DNA of 64,000 bases from Polytrichum commune (taxonomy: Eukaryota > Streptophyta > Polytrichopsida > Polytrichales > Polytrichaceae), in NCBI GenBank assembly GCA_950295325.1, contig OX485803.1, positions 60,031,554-60,095,553 of the forward strand, read 5' to 3'. Below the pieces are notes generated by a model, which did no database searches, was not told where the DNA came from, and saw nothing but the letters and a program-made list of their open reading frames with translations. Of the stretch, positions 12,956 to 26,209 are shown piece by piece. A program made the translations under genes and the position numbers. Within the stretch, counting starts at the first letter, position 1. Every line of letters begins with the position of its first letter.

Positions 12956-13941
12956 TTCTTGGCTACATGTTGTATGCTAACCTGCTTGGTCATTTTGCCG
13001 CCCCATGGTGGGCCCATTCCAACAACTAGATCCAACTATTTATTGTACAAGGCAAGCTTAATCCCAAAGATAACCGGTGTGACAAGGCCTAAATTCCCAC
13101 ATGGCAAAATGACACAATACTAAAGTTGGATACGATTTCTTTATGTAAAAAAGCCTTGTCATAAAATGTGAGTTATGCCCAAAAGTTTCCCACATAATAT
13201 TACTCAGTTGATGAGTTGTGTTCAGCTGCCCTTAACTTTAGATTCAGTTTGAAGCACAGGGATTCCAACATCCAAAGCCTCAACATTCTCAAATCTACTA
13301 CATTGGGTCCATGAACACATCTCATCAGCCGAGCAATGTTATGCACCCCCAAGGTGCAAGAGCCTACGACGGAGTAATTCTATGGCACAAACAAGATATC
13401 ATCCGAATAATATATATCTCTTGTTTTTTCAGGGTGGTGCAGGCAAATAGTTTTTGTTGTCCGTCAACGACTACTCGTGTCTTGGCTGGTGTGGAGAATT
13501 GGGGAGCTAGGGCTCACACATTTCCATATCGATCTCACCGCAACAAAAAACACTATTTCCCATGAGCCATGCATCTTGCTTATAATCGGCCTCCAAGTGA
13601 TAGCTTATTTGTGCTGCAGCTCGTATCACAGTGGATAAGCTAAGCTAAGTTACAGCGCCATGCCATGGCGTGTCGAGCAGACAGAGTGCACGTGGAGAGA
13701 ATGATCACATGCATTACGAGTGAAGGGACTTGCACGGAGGGAGTCATGGGCTTCTCCTCGGGATTGTCGATGCATGAGGTCCGCGTTGCAACAGTTGGTC
13801 GACCACCCGAACCTCCTATGCTCTTGAACTCATCAACATTTCATGGAATCTGCATAAATGCTGAGAGATAACACAAACACACATACACACACACACAGAC
13901 ACACGTGTACGTGAGACACCACTACAAGCCTATCAATCCTA

Positions 13942-14033
13942 GGCAACTCATCTTGCATCCGTGAAAGATCGTCATTAAAAACTTCCGAAAATCCTATCGT
14001 TGTAGCGGATTCGCCGACGCAAGATGAGTTGCC
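13942..14033. repeat. Perfect 15-bp inverted repeat
   Basis: GGCAACTCATCTTGC at 13942-13956 is exactly complementary to GCAAGATGAGTTGCC at 14019-14033, with a 62-base loop. No U-tract follows and no tRNA or miRNA precursor pairing extends beyond the 15 bases. Confidence 0.85.
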
Positions 14034-15659
14034 AAAGTCGCATGTAGTAGTCGTAGTGCGCATTCACCAAAAGTGTGTCTCCTTTGGCTGATTTGTGGGA
14101 ATTAAGGGTGGGTTTATGTTCCCTACGAGTATATGAGTCCTGGGTAATTGACCTATGTTAGCAAGAGATTGTCTTACATTGGAAGAAGATTCGCAAATCT
14201 ATCCGGGTGGTAGATTTGCATATTTCTCCAACTTGGGGTCCAAAACATCCAAATTTGAAGATTAGTTTTCTCCATCCAAAGAGGAGTGCTTTCTTAAATT
14301 AAGATTGACAAGATTTAGCATGACAGTGGTGCCATATCGGCGGCCGTTCATGTTTTCAAGCTTTGATATTAGACCTCGGTGTGAACTCCCACTACAAAAC
14401 ATACGAGACTCAAACATCATGTCCTTTGTTGACGGAAACTGGCATGTGTCAGTGGAAAACATGGAAATCTACCACTGTCATAGGTTTGTAAGCTCTTCGC
14501 ACTGGCATAGGACGTGTTGCCCAAGTCTCACATACGTGGAATGTCCTTTGGTCCCAACATTTTGCTCTCGACCAATACGGTCGCTCAAAATTTCACAATT
14601 TCACAATTTCATTTGGTCTTGGACCCTAATGTAGGCCACTCACCGCGATTAGGTACACTACTGGGTTGGTGAATCGATCGTACGGTGCTTTCGTGGGATG
14701 TCTTTGCCAACTTGCCCTTTTCGATGTTGACATAATCGCGCACAAATCGGGCTGTCACTGGAATAAAGCTCCTAGTGTATTTTGTCATTGAACGTACGTT
14801 GTGTGGAGTCGACGACAAAGATTAGCAAACAAGTTATACAACATCCACACTGGAAAGTTGCCGCTTAGGTGCAGCTTGGAAGTGGGGTGCATGTGATGGC
14901 AGTGGCCTCCATTAGTAGCTCCCCCTCTAGCTAGGTTGGTACTTATGTTTGTCCTTCCCACACCAAGTCAGCGCACGCTTAGGCTTACTTAATTAGAGGG
15001 TGCTTAAACCAACCCTTTGCTAGATCTAGCTTATTATTGGAGTGCACATGGATTAGTGGGTGGTACACATGTATGCATGCTTTGGTTTCCAAACCTGGCT
15101 TGGACGTGGGAGGAACAAAATTGAACGTAAATCGAACATTAGAGGAATCTAAAATCTTGAAGTCACTCTCTCGTAACTACTATTTGAATTCCTTAAAAAA
15201 CCAACATTTTTTCCACTACAAATGACTCCGAAAATCATCTCGGCAGTCGTCAAACCCCATCCCCGTTTTTCGCCTCGAACCGACATCGATGTCTCTAAGA
15301 AACCGTCCCTGGTTTTCGTCCAAACTACTCTCACACTTCACCCAATAAAACATATGAAGGAAAGCTATTGCATGAGCGGTGAGATGTAACACACGAGTAG
15401 TGAGTGGTAAGATCTGAGCATTGAGCGGTAACCTGTGAGCAAAAAGTCTAAATTTAGGGCAATCTCAAGGCATTAGGGTCCACATTATCAATGTAGCCTT
15501 CAATGTAGTACAATTTTCATGTATGTTAGAACACATTTTGAGGGTTCATAAATGAGGGGGCTTATTATCATGTAAAAAAGCCAAGACTACCTTTCAATTG
15601 TTGATTTTCATTGTAACACTTCAACACAAATAATGTTCTTAAACATGTATAATGCCATG

Positions 15660-17060
15660 TACAAACACTTTACAACACTATGGTAAACATTACACTAGCA
15701 TCATTGTTCACTCTCAAAAACTCCAACCATCTCAGGTAGTTGCATGACCTTGTTGTAGGTATATATTGGTGCATGAATGAATTTGTTGTTGTCATTATCC
15801 ATCTTGCATAGGAACCTGACACATAGTAAAGGTGTGTGTAGTGCACCCACTTACCTTTCTTCCCCAAAGCCTATGATGATATTTGGTAAAGTCTAGGCAT
15901 GTGCACTAGGGGGATGTCATTAATTGTAAGACAGTGTGGGATGTCATCCTTGGAAACAATGTTGATGATCACACCAAATCTAGGATATGGAATGGTAATA
16001 ACTCCTACAACAAAATAACCAACCATAAGGCTAGCAATTTCCTACTTGTTTTTGTAATATGTTGTTGGTGTAGCTGGATTACAACACATTATCTTTGAAA
16101 TTTGGTAGTCGGATACCTGCCCAAGTTTGCTGGTTGATGAAAACGAGACCGAGGGATGGAGAGGATCTCAGTTGTTGTTAGCCTGTGACATGGTGAAAGT
16201 GCCCCTCTCTACTGCAGATGGAAACCAACACCTCCTCCCTTGAGAGATTGGTACCTATCTTCACATGTCACGTGTTGGGTACTATAGGCCAGTCCACTAC
16301 ATACATATTCTTGTTGCCACTCACACACCGCTTGATGTCGTCACTGCAAAACCAAAACTCATGCTCCATGTTGTTGGTGAAGCGGAACTCCTCCTTCAAC
16401 CCTTTGTATGTTGGACCTAGAGTGCCATGTTTTCTAGTTCCGACTTTGGCATTACACAAAGGCTTTGTATTAGCTTGCATAGCCCAACATCACTTGGCAT
16501 AGTTGGGTGCCAACCTTGCAATGTGCCACTCGGAAGCATTGCAATCTATCTCCAACATTGATGTGGTATGAGCCACACCATGCTCCACATAATTCAAAGA
16601 CTTCCTTGTACGTTGATGTGTTGCCTGGGTGTTAGGACGAGGAATTGAGTCGTGACTTTGTGGGATTGGTGGGAGTCACAATAAACAATGGAGGCAAGTC
16701 TACTTTCCGTTTGGTCAAATTAAAGAGCTTAGAAACCCTCCAATGCACAATCCTGGGTATTAACATCTTCTACCCCTGGGTAAGAGTTCATAAATCTCGG
16801 CTGGTAGCTTTGGATCTTCAGTCCTTGCAACAACCTTAAGTTTGAAGGACGTAGAATCATGACCTTTATGTGTAGAACCCCCTTTCAACCATGACATGTA
16901 ATTTGAAATTTGCATGAGAGCACAAAATATGTCATCCACTATGGCCTTGTTGAAGCAAGTCATTTTGTTGCCAGATTGTTGCAACCACTTTTTATATACC
17001 ATCTCTACAAGGTTGCATGTGGGCATTTCCGCCTGTTCATCTATTATCATACCCTATCAA
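15660..17060 (-). pseudogene. Decayed protein-coding remnant, unknown family
   Basis: The minus strand reads as one protein broken by frameshifts and stops. A first part (17050-16760) contains MVYKKWLQQSGNK, DDIFCALMQISNYMSWLKGG and KLKVVARTEDPKLPAE. After a frame shift it continues SYPGVEDVNTQDCALEGF. At 16480-16268 it reads EFRFTNNMEHEFWFCSDDI followed by MYVVDWPIVPNT, and weaker phrases follow to about 15670. The composition is clearly coding, but I do not recognise the family. A transposable-element-encoded protein is likely given the surroundings. No introns are needed to explain it. Confidence 0.45.
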
Positions 17061-20000
17061 CAACACATGCATTTTTTACGCAAACATCATCACATATATT
17101 CACACAAATTAATAGTAATAAAAAATTTCTTAATTTACTTTGGTTTGTTAAGCTACAAGAAGCATATGACCACCCCATTCCCTATAATGAGAATGCCAAA
17201 ATCCCAAATACTTAGAGAGACCAAGACAACCATCTTTTGCAGCTGCTACAGTCGAACTAGGAATGTATGGCATGGTATTTTGTTTCAGGATCATCTAATG
17301 TCTTTGCGTCCTTGTAATCCTTGCAAATTTGTTTGTGTTGAAATTGCAAAGATGGTTTGATATACTTTTGTGTCACCTTATCTAAGCTAGTAGACCAATT
17401 AAAAAGACAAATGCGTTCACAACTGATCATGGGAAGGATTGGGTCTCCTTCCCCATATAGCTTCTCGCTGCATTCCAATTACCATGTGCATTGTGTGCCA
17501 TGAAACCCTTAAAGCTTACAGTTGGCACACCATTCTCTACTATGACGACATTCTAATTCTCCCAAATAATATTGGAAGTCAATAGGACTAGAGATGAGAA
17601 TGCACAAGCAAGAACACATACACAAAGGCATATGAACTATGCTTGGAGTGAGATGGTCTCATGCTCTCCTTGCTTTATCTTTTATTGCTTTTCTTCTTTT
17701 CCTTGGTTCATACAAATAATATGGGATAACTCTTATCTCTCTCAAACTAATGTTGTGGCCTTATTCTAACCTTATTGTCTCTCATGGGTCTTTCATTACA
17801 TTTTTATTGACTATGAGCAATCTAATGCTCCACCTTCAACAACTGTCATATTTGATGCAATATTAGCTCCGATGTAGTAGCATTTCTCTTATGACATGTG
17901 AAAGTGTGCTTCACACTACCAACCTTGCATATGATGATGAACTTATTTGGAAGATGGTGAAAATGTTCCTTCGTAAATCAAATTTCTTGTTGTTCAATGT
18001 TTTCTCTTTGGGTTTTTTTGTGGTGTCAACAGAAGCATGATAGTAGAGGCTTTATTGCCTCCCAATTGGAAGCTTCCTCTACATGCAAAGGTTGTTGCTA
18101 AATTAATGACAACCATCTTGTCACATGTCATATGGAAGTTTAAACAAAAATTGGTGAACCTTAACGTAGATGACAAAGCAGAGGTGGTACAAAAAGACAA
18201 TAGTGAATGTAACAGTTTATAAACATAGTGTTTATTGGTTTTGATTCTATTTTGATGTTCTCATTTGGCATTGGTTTGAACAAAACACATATAGTAGACA
18301 TGGTTTTGTGTGCACATTTAAAGTCTGTGTTGATGCTATGTGTCATTCAATTTGTTTGCCATCTTCCGCAATGTTTATATGCAAATTTTATATTTCCAAT
18401 GTATTAGAATTAGAGTTTTTTTTATCCTAAACCCCAAGCCCACTACTATAGCAATTGTATAATCAATCCATACAATCTTATTCACTTTCACTTCCTGCTG
18501 GTTAGGTTGCTACAGTTATATTTATTGATCGTTGTCAAGAAGTATGGAGTGTGTGTTCGGAAAAGTACGGGTTTTTATTATGGTAGAACCTTCGCCCAAA
18601 AACGTCTCCCTCTTGAACATCACTCACCAAACGCTAGTTATTGAATTCTTATACTCTTGTCTAGTCTGACCTAGTCAACTTTCAGCCCATGTAGCTCCTA
18701 ATTCATTCACTTTTACTTTACAAAACTTTACATGATTGCTTTTTACCTTACTAAAACCACACATATCAAATTTTATAGCTAGATTAGCTTTGCACAACCC
18801 GTGGTGAGTGTTTCCCTTAAACTACTTTGTAATTTAAACACTACCTCAAATAATTGGTTGTATTTATGTTCATATCTGCCAATTTATAAGTCCTTGTGCA
18901 CTTAAGATTTTGACACAGTCTAAACAAGGCATTTCAACAATTTAATCTTCAAGTTATGGCCTCACATTCATAGTTTGGATTGAGAACCAAGTTCTCAAAG
19001 CTAGACCATGTAGCTGCCTCAGTTTTTGGATCCCTTCATTTTAAGACTCCAATGTTCTTTCTTCAGTTAGAACCAAACCTCTAGATTTGCATACAAGTAA
19101 TGCAAACCTTGAACAACTAGCCAACTAGCATCACCTAGCTAAATTTTCCTGGGTTCCTATTTGTCGCTTAGCTTTAGCTAGCTAGGTATATTGAACCTAA
19201 GATTCTTACTTAGCTTTAGCTAACTAACTTTTCCAGAACTCTCATTTTCACTTAGGTTTGACTAGCTAAAAATTTGTGTGACATGCATATTCATTATAAA
19301 TCAGAGATAAATCTATTCAAACAAAACCAAACAATATATATTTAACTATATTGCTCTTGGTTGGCTTTGTATATTGATGTTGTTGCACAAGGAAATTGAA
19401 AGGATTTAAAATCAACACGTATAGTTGGTTTCCTCACTTTCGACTGGCACTAGTGATAGATCATCATCTTCGTCATCATTGTCATTATCGTCATCTTCAT
19501 CTTCTTCTTCATCATCATCTTTATTTTTATTATCATCAGAATCGTCAATGTCATCTAGCAATTCAAGAGGAGATGGAATCAAGGTGTTCCAAATCAGGGA
19601 TTCCGCGACATCTGCTAGATTATTAGGAATTAGGCGCATGTTGAGTTTCAAGAACATTGCTACTACATCAAGTCTGGGTCTAAGAGATGATTGTTTGGGT
19701 GCAATGACATCATTCATTCCACCGAGATTACATTCAGATTTTAGCTAGCTATTAGTTAACTTTCCTCGCCCGGATTATGGCACTTACTTTTAGCTAGTTA
19801 TTCTTTTGAGGCACCGAATTCTTGCGTAGCTTTAGCTAGTTGGAACTTTTAGCTAGCTAAATAGCCACCCAGTTAGTTGTTCGAGGTATGAAGTTATGCA
19901 CTTCACCAAGAACACATCTTCAAAATTTCATATCGAGATTCAACTCCAATTATGCATGATATACCAATACTAATATCCATAAAATTTCACTCTTTATAGC

Positions 20001-23000
20001 TTAAGTGTAGAAGATACAACTATTGTCTTTCGTATCTCTCTTCACTTCCCCAAGTCACATCAATACCCTCAAGCATTCTAAGTACTTAGAAAACACTCAC
20101 ACTTTCAAAATTCTCACACTTTTTAAACTCCAAGACTCAAATGCCCACTCCAATGACTAAACACCCCAATGCCCCTTCTTTAAGTACCTACCCATTAGAT
20201 CCCTTTGGCCAATAGGAAGCCATTGGAGTTAGGGCACAAGGATACCCTTGGCGGATATGGTTCTGCCATCACCGCTTAGCCCTAACTCACCCCAACCTAA
20301 CCTTAACAATTAACCTACCCGGTTAACAAACTAAGACCGGTCTTCAACTAACCATAATGAATTCATGAACTAGAATAATAATCACACTAACATCAATCCA
20401 GTAACGTACTTAGAGACACAACCAACTCATAAGAATGTCTAAGTTTAATCACTAACTGGCCTATATCACGACAATGTACTACCATGTGCATTTTATTGCA
20501 CATTGTTCATGTCTTTCTACTCATTGCTTGTCGCTCATGAGACAGTGTTTCCCCCCAAAATGACCCCCATTTTTTGTTTAAATTCAACCCCATAAATCTC
20601 TCAACATTACCATGTTGTTGCCCAAATTTGTCCCCATAGTGCACCGGAGACATGTAGACGATTTCAGGTGAGATCCAGTAACAAGATTAGGAGGTGTGCA
20701 TAAGGAGAGCTTTTGCGTAGGGGATGGAATGGATATCCCCCTATCTTCTACATGACTTGATGCAAGTTTTGTATGTTGCTAGAGCACATGACACCACGAT
20801 GAATATTTTCAACCCCGAACAAAATTTTGAGTATTGGATCAAATAAGGAAGTGTCTCATCTAGTAAGCAATCGCAAATTACAAGTTACAAATTACATATG
20901 CCAATTCAAGTTTTGAAATTGAGATGCAAAAGTTATAAGAGGTCAAGAAGTGGTCAACATGATTCTATTTCTATTTAGATTTGCATATGCCCTATCATGT
21001 TTGTTAAAATTGACCTTAGAGACATAGTTCAATCTCATCATAACACATTCACTTTAGTGGCTATTCTTAATTATGAACCTTGGCCAATTCATGAGGGGGT
21101 GGACTCTTCATACCACATATGAACTGACTTGAGCGTAGAAAGGGGTATTATTTGAGGCATTTGTGCACATAGTGCACGTAAGGGAGAGGTATTATTTTCC
21201 TCAAGTGTAGACATTTTAAAATGACATTAAGAACTTTTGCAGTAAAGGTAGATGTACAAAAGGGGTCCCTAAGATTTAGTGGTTTTTTTTGGAAATAGAT
21301 GTGTTAGTTTCATCCAATTTACCTTATTTGATCCAAATAATGTGTGTTGTAGGGTCAGATATAGTGAGAAAATATCCTATGGATGAAAACATCTTCAATG
21401 ACTATCTCATTGGTAAGTGATGGTGGATTATGTATGCAATAAAGATCTATTTATTTCATGATTATATTTTGTGTGTGTAGTGAAGGCATTTATCACATTA
21501 ATTTGAAGAGCGTAGTATAAATACATGAGTCTATTTACTAGCCTACCGTTAACACATATACATTTGTTTTCCTCTATAAATTTCTTGTTTGTAGGGGTGT
21601 TTCATTTCAAAGTCACCCATGCACATCATTTACATTTCCAATGAAGAGTCTACCCCCTAGGCCTATGCCACTCAAATATAGGCAACCAACTAAGAAGAGT
21701 GATCACATAAGACCCATGTACCTTCCTGACATGCAAGCCTTCACATAGCACACGTCATGCACAACTGGGAAATTATATATATATATGCTAAATTTACAAA
21801 TTTGTCAAAGACTTAAGATTAGCCGTGAGTAGAACATGGTTTGGAACCCCGCTTAGATATCACACTTGTAAAGGGTAGATATGTAAAATAGATTGCATCT
21901 TAAGCGTATCCTCGTTCCGGTCAAGGTTAGTTGCAATATTTTGTTGCACGATTTGTCATCTATCCACATGGGTGCATCATTAGCGAATTGTTGAACATAC
22001 ATGTTATTCACTCAAGACATAGATATAGTGTTGCATTCATACTATGAGTATTAGAAGATTACACGGAAATCCTAATGTAGTAGAAGTGGAAGTGCATGAT
22101 TAGTCCCAATTTGAGGCATGATTTGCATGTCCAAATTGCATGTAAGTGCAAGATGGAACTTGAGGGTTGTGTCACTCCATTCCAATGGGAGCGATGCTTG
22201 GTCATGCAAATGGAGGCTTGATTTCTTCATCACATATGTCTCTTTGGTGTCCATTCTTAACTATGAGCCTCAACTACATGTCACTCAAATATAGGTGATT
22301 GGCTAAGAAGAATGACCACATAAGATCCACAACCCTTACAATAAGTGATTGTCCACTTCCACCTTTCTACACATAAGGTTACAAAGTTTTCCAATTCATA
22401 AAGCATACCATGGGAATCATGGGGTACACTTATTATCCCAATCAGTGTGTGTGCTATACTATTTGGAGTTACGCAATGCTATAGCTACTTAATGAGAATG
22501 TAATATCTTACCAAACAAAGTTATTTATGTTCTACACTGTCCAAACAACCTATTGAACTTCTGTTAATAAATAATGAACTCATGAGTAAGATGTTATTGT
22601 AATGCGTATCTCCAAATATCATAGCTCTCTAGCAGCTTGGGCAGAGAATAATTAATTTTAAAGGTGCCTAAATTTCTAGGATTTTTTTTAGTGTATAAAA
22701 TAAAGAAATAACATTCAAAAAGTGCCTAAAATCACAATATTGCAAGTGGCATTCATTGGAATCCAACAAAGTAGCATCAAATAACTTCAACAAGTGACAT
22801 ACAAGTAGAAGACAAACTTTAGGGTAAGGAATGTTGGTTAAGGGAAGTGTTTAGGTTAATTATAGCCGCCATAGATGAAATTAGGAAAACCATGAATTAT
22901 AAAAATGACTTGGATGAATGTCTAACTTATTTAAATAAAAATCGAATATGCCCAATATTAGAATTATTTTTTGGGTTGCCTAACTTACCTTTGCCTAAGC

Positions 23001-23170
23001 GACTAGAGAACTACAGTAGTAACACACACTAATTGGGATAGTCAATGTAGTGCACATGTTAAATTGTGTTTGCATCAATGAACATGCTTGAGCAAAGCAC
23101 CTGTGACACTTAACCTCCTACTAGCCCACTAACTTAGATACCCACTTTCCTACCAGTGTCAAATATGAGA
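17061..23170. other. Intergenic, no gene recognised
   Basis: AT-rich sequence. 19130-19890 is rich in TAGCTAGC-type phrases and includes a TCATCTTCT-rich microsatellite at about 19454-19545; read in either direction this gives artefactual Ser-rich or Asp-rich frames (19412-19748). 20070-20250 is C-rich with CACTCACAC-type phrases. Otherwise no domain, RNA gene or clear terminal repeat. Confidence 0.5.
19454..19545. repeat. TCA/TCT trinucleotide microsatellite
   Basis: Imperfect ATCATC/TTCTTC repeats. The plus strand reads poly-Ser and the minus strand reads a run of Asp and Glu. An acidic C-terminal tail on the minus strand cannot be excluded, but the frame has no recognisable upstream domain. 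Confidence 0.75.
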
Positions 23171-23174
23171 TATA

Positions 23175-23240
23175 CAATAAATAGATAAAGCATTGCGTAA
23201 TTCCAAATATTAAGTGACACTAAATATGATATTTAGTGTG
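23175..23240 (+). repeat. Dispersed repeat, copy 1 (pair with 62925-62995)
   Basis: TAAATAGATAAAGCATTGCG followed by AATTCCAAATA and TAAGTGACACTAAAT, then TATTTAGTGTGG, aligns by eye with 62925-62995 in the same orientation. AATATGATATTTAGTGT within it is self-complementary around the centre, as in a transposon end. Nearby, CACTAATTGGGAT at 23030 recurs at 25108. Confidence 0.5.
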
Positions 23241-23819
23241 GTTTTTCTAAGCTTTAGCCACATGTCATGTTTGAATTGGTTGGGAACTCTTTTGGGTGTG
23301 CCTATCACAAATTGGATGGAACCACATAGGATGGAAGTACATAGGATGGATAGGATTGTCACTCATACATTTGTAGAAAATATTCCATCCATAGAAAACA
23401 ACTAGTATCGATAAATGTTCTTGATGTTTACATACACTCATCCATTGGGAAGGTGAAAACGCAACAAATTATTCTACAACTTTAGAATGCATTTGTCAAG
23501 ATGATTTGACTCAGCTAGGCATCAGATGCACCAAATTAGCCTATCGAGGTTGAATTGGACGAATTAGTTCCCGACCTATAGGAGACTTGTTTTTATTACA
23601 ACTCCTTCATCTGTGAGAGCTAAGGGACATTGTAAAGGGCTTGAGGATACTGGTGTTTGTGTAAACTCATCCATCGTGGATGAAGAAGCTCAATAACAAA
23701 CAAGTCCCTTACATGCTCAAAGGGTCAATTCATTGCCAACTTAATCACACCAAACCAATTCAGGGTCTTTGATACCATTTCCAAAGTTAAACAATCTTTC
23801 AAAAGTCATTTCACACCAC

Positions 23820-23856
<37 letters not shown>

Positions 23857-25800
23857 TTTCGGTTTTCACCTTCCTAGCAGAGGAGTATACGTAAACTTCA
23901 TGAAGCCCTGGCTGGGGCGAACCAACCCGTATACTTGTTCCTTGGAGGCAAGGGTTTAGACATCCAATGGATCCCTAGCCATAACAAACTCACAACCAAC
24001 CAGCACGTCGAGTTCATACAAACACTCCAGTCACAATAAACAAGCGATTTTCACTCTGCTTATTCCAACCCACTCGGATAAATAAATCGAAAAGACAACA
24101 TTGGTGTTGTTATACTACATCGACATGAAAAGCAACCCGCCCATTCTTCCTTATCTTGATCATATTTTAGGGTTCCAACTTCAAGATAGGGTTCCTTCCT
24201 CCTTCCTTTCGGAGGGCGGGCGGTCAATTTAGACTCCATGCTTTTGGGCTTTTTGCACACATCCCGTTGTCCTAGTCAAAGGTAAAGTTATTGTGCGTTT
24301 CGGCCTCGGAGACTCCCAAACTCCATAGTAACTCAAGAGTTCTTATTTATATATCTTAATAGCTTCCCGGACGTTTTTTTAAAGTGGCAGTAGTGGTGAC
24401 GCTAGAAGACAACAAAATGATGGATTGCACAGTTCAGCAGCTGTACTAGAAGGTACTCCCCCAAAATTTAAAGAGCCCCCAAAAGAGCTCGCGTCAAAAC
24501 GGTACTTCATGTCATAACGAACAAACTTTTTCCCCGGCTCGAAAAACGGTTGCCGGTGCAACTCCGACGCGCCTAATTCCAATCACAACCATAATGCGGA
24601 CACCTATGTTTTGGTGGTATGTGAGAGTAGGTGTGGATCTAAGAACGGACACCAAAAAACACATGTGTTTGTAAGAGATTTGGACGACATGCACAAATGG
24701 TAACCATTTTAGGGTCACTGCATTGGTTATCCCGATGAGTGCATGTGGGTACTAATTCCTTCAACACGACCTATTTTGCCAAGCCTTCGAAGTAGTGAGG
24801 GCTAAAATTTTCACCGAGTGATATTGAAATTCATGAATACATGCTCATTTACCATGTTCCAAGAAAATTGATGCGTGATCTGTGGTGTTTGTAGACTGAT
24901 AGGGACAAAAAAAATTATATGCAAACACATAAATAGTGCCAATACTCTCAGTGATTAGTGTTGCCATGCCTAGTATTTTTTAAGTGAATAGTGCCGAGAA
25001 GAGCAATGCATCCTGAATCTTTTGATGGCACTAGTTTCATAGAGTAGATATATTTAGTATCACCTTCGCTAATTTCCCATACTCACTGTTAGCCCCCCCC
25101 CCTCTCACTAATTGGGATGATCAGTGTAGTGAACATGATTGATATGGCCACTTGATGAGCACGGGAATCTTCGATTTGACAATGAATACGATATTCATAC
25201 GAGTTCCAAAAATTGTGGGGTAAATGGCTTCGGACATTTGCTTATCATCTCGCTTGAATTGCTCGTTTCATGTCATATAAAAAGCGGTTGCATAGAGTAT
25301 AGTATCCAAATAACACACGTCTACCTTTAGATATGTGGACCTTATCATGTTGGTTACACTTCTTAAATGGAAACCTACCTTTGACTGGCATATGGCAACA
25401 TATGTAGTCCAAAGTGGACACCAAGAAAGACATGTGTCATAATGAGATTGGACGATGTGTGTAATGGTTGATCAGTCATTCTAGGCCCAGTTCTCAACAC
25501 AATCAGCAAGGCTTGTGCGATCACTCAAGTATTGAAGATCAAGAGGCGTAGTTTTAAATCTAAATGAAAATACTAAGAATGAAAGGCTTTTGATGCATAA
25601 ATCGTGTCAATATTGAAAGAATTTAAAAAAAAAAACTTAACCCTTACATCCATACTTACTTCCCATATGAGTGACCAACTCCTAATAAAATTTCCTGATC
25701 ATGGAGCTTTTGACTGGCTCGACTACAATGAATATGCTACCAACTTGTATGTCCTAGTCTCTAAAGCACACACCCCATGCAATTTTTTAATTATTTATTT
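23241..25800. other. Intergenic; poly(A) tract and paired repeat fragments
   Basis: No gene recognised. An uninterrupted A-run (23821-23853) could be a retroposon tail whose 5' limit I cannot place. 24640-24720 (GGACACC, ACACATGTG, TTGGACGA) and 25408-25490 are diverged copies of one another. The GC-richer block 23860-24600 has short minus-strand frames without motifs. Confidence 0.5.
23821..23853. repeat. Poly(A) tract, 33 bases
   Basis: A pure run of A. No target-site duplication was found around it. Confidence 0.95.
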
Positions 25801-25809
25801 ATTTTGGGT

Positions 25810-26200
25810 AAGCTGAAATTTAAGTAAAGTTGGACCAAGGCAGAACAAAAAATAACAAAGTTTTTTTTTTCCTTTTTTTTCTTTTTTTTCTTTTGTTTAA
25901 ATTTTTTGAGACAGAAGGCCAACTGAGCCAACGCCAAATGAAATAACAACGTGTTGAATCAGGTGAAAGCATCCTTCAATATAGTTGTGTGGTAGGATCT
26001 TATAATAGAATATGCATAGATGATCATGATAATATGACAACAATTTTTTTGATTATATCACATCATTCATCAATTGAATTTATGTAGTTGACATAAAAAT
26101 AATGTATTGATTTTTGTTCTATCATATTTTAACATCAAAACAATCACTAAGGATTCACATATCTCTCATGAAATTCAAACATATTGAAAGGATATTGACT
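25810..26200 (+). repeat. Dispersed repeat, copy 1 (inverted relative to 40010-40310)
   Basis: The order TTTAAGTAAAGTTGGACCAAGG, a gap, GTGGTAGGATC, AGATGATCATGA, AATGTATTGATTTTTGTTC and CTCATGAAATTCA matches the reverse complement of 40010-40310. A T-rich insertion (25861-25905) is present only in this copy. It is probably a fragment of a mobile element present in both orientations. Confidence 0.55.
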
Positions 26201-26209
26201 AGACCTGTT

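Larger units (their letters stand above)
11501..15650. other. Intergenic; microsatellites, SINE-like tail, one inverted repeat
   Basis: No gene recognised. Purine-rich and AT microsatellites occur at 11758-11830, a GT-rich run near 12080-12100, a T-tract at 12738-12765 and a CA-rich run near 13870-13905. Minus-strand frames at 13833-14063 and 14262-14462 look partly coding but carry no motif I can name. The rest holds no structure I recognise. Confidence 0.5.

Noticed and set aside
19412..19748. Asp/Glu-rich (minus) or Ser-rich (plus) protein
   Set aside because: Both frames are generated by the trinucleotide microsatellite. No domain precedes or follows in either frame.
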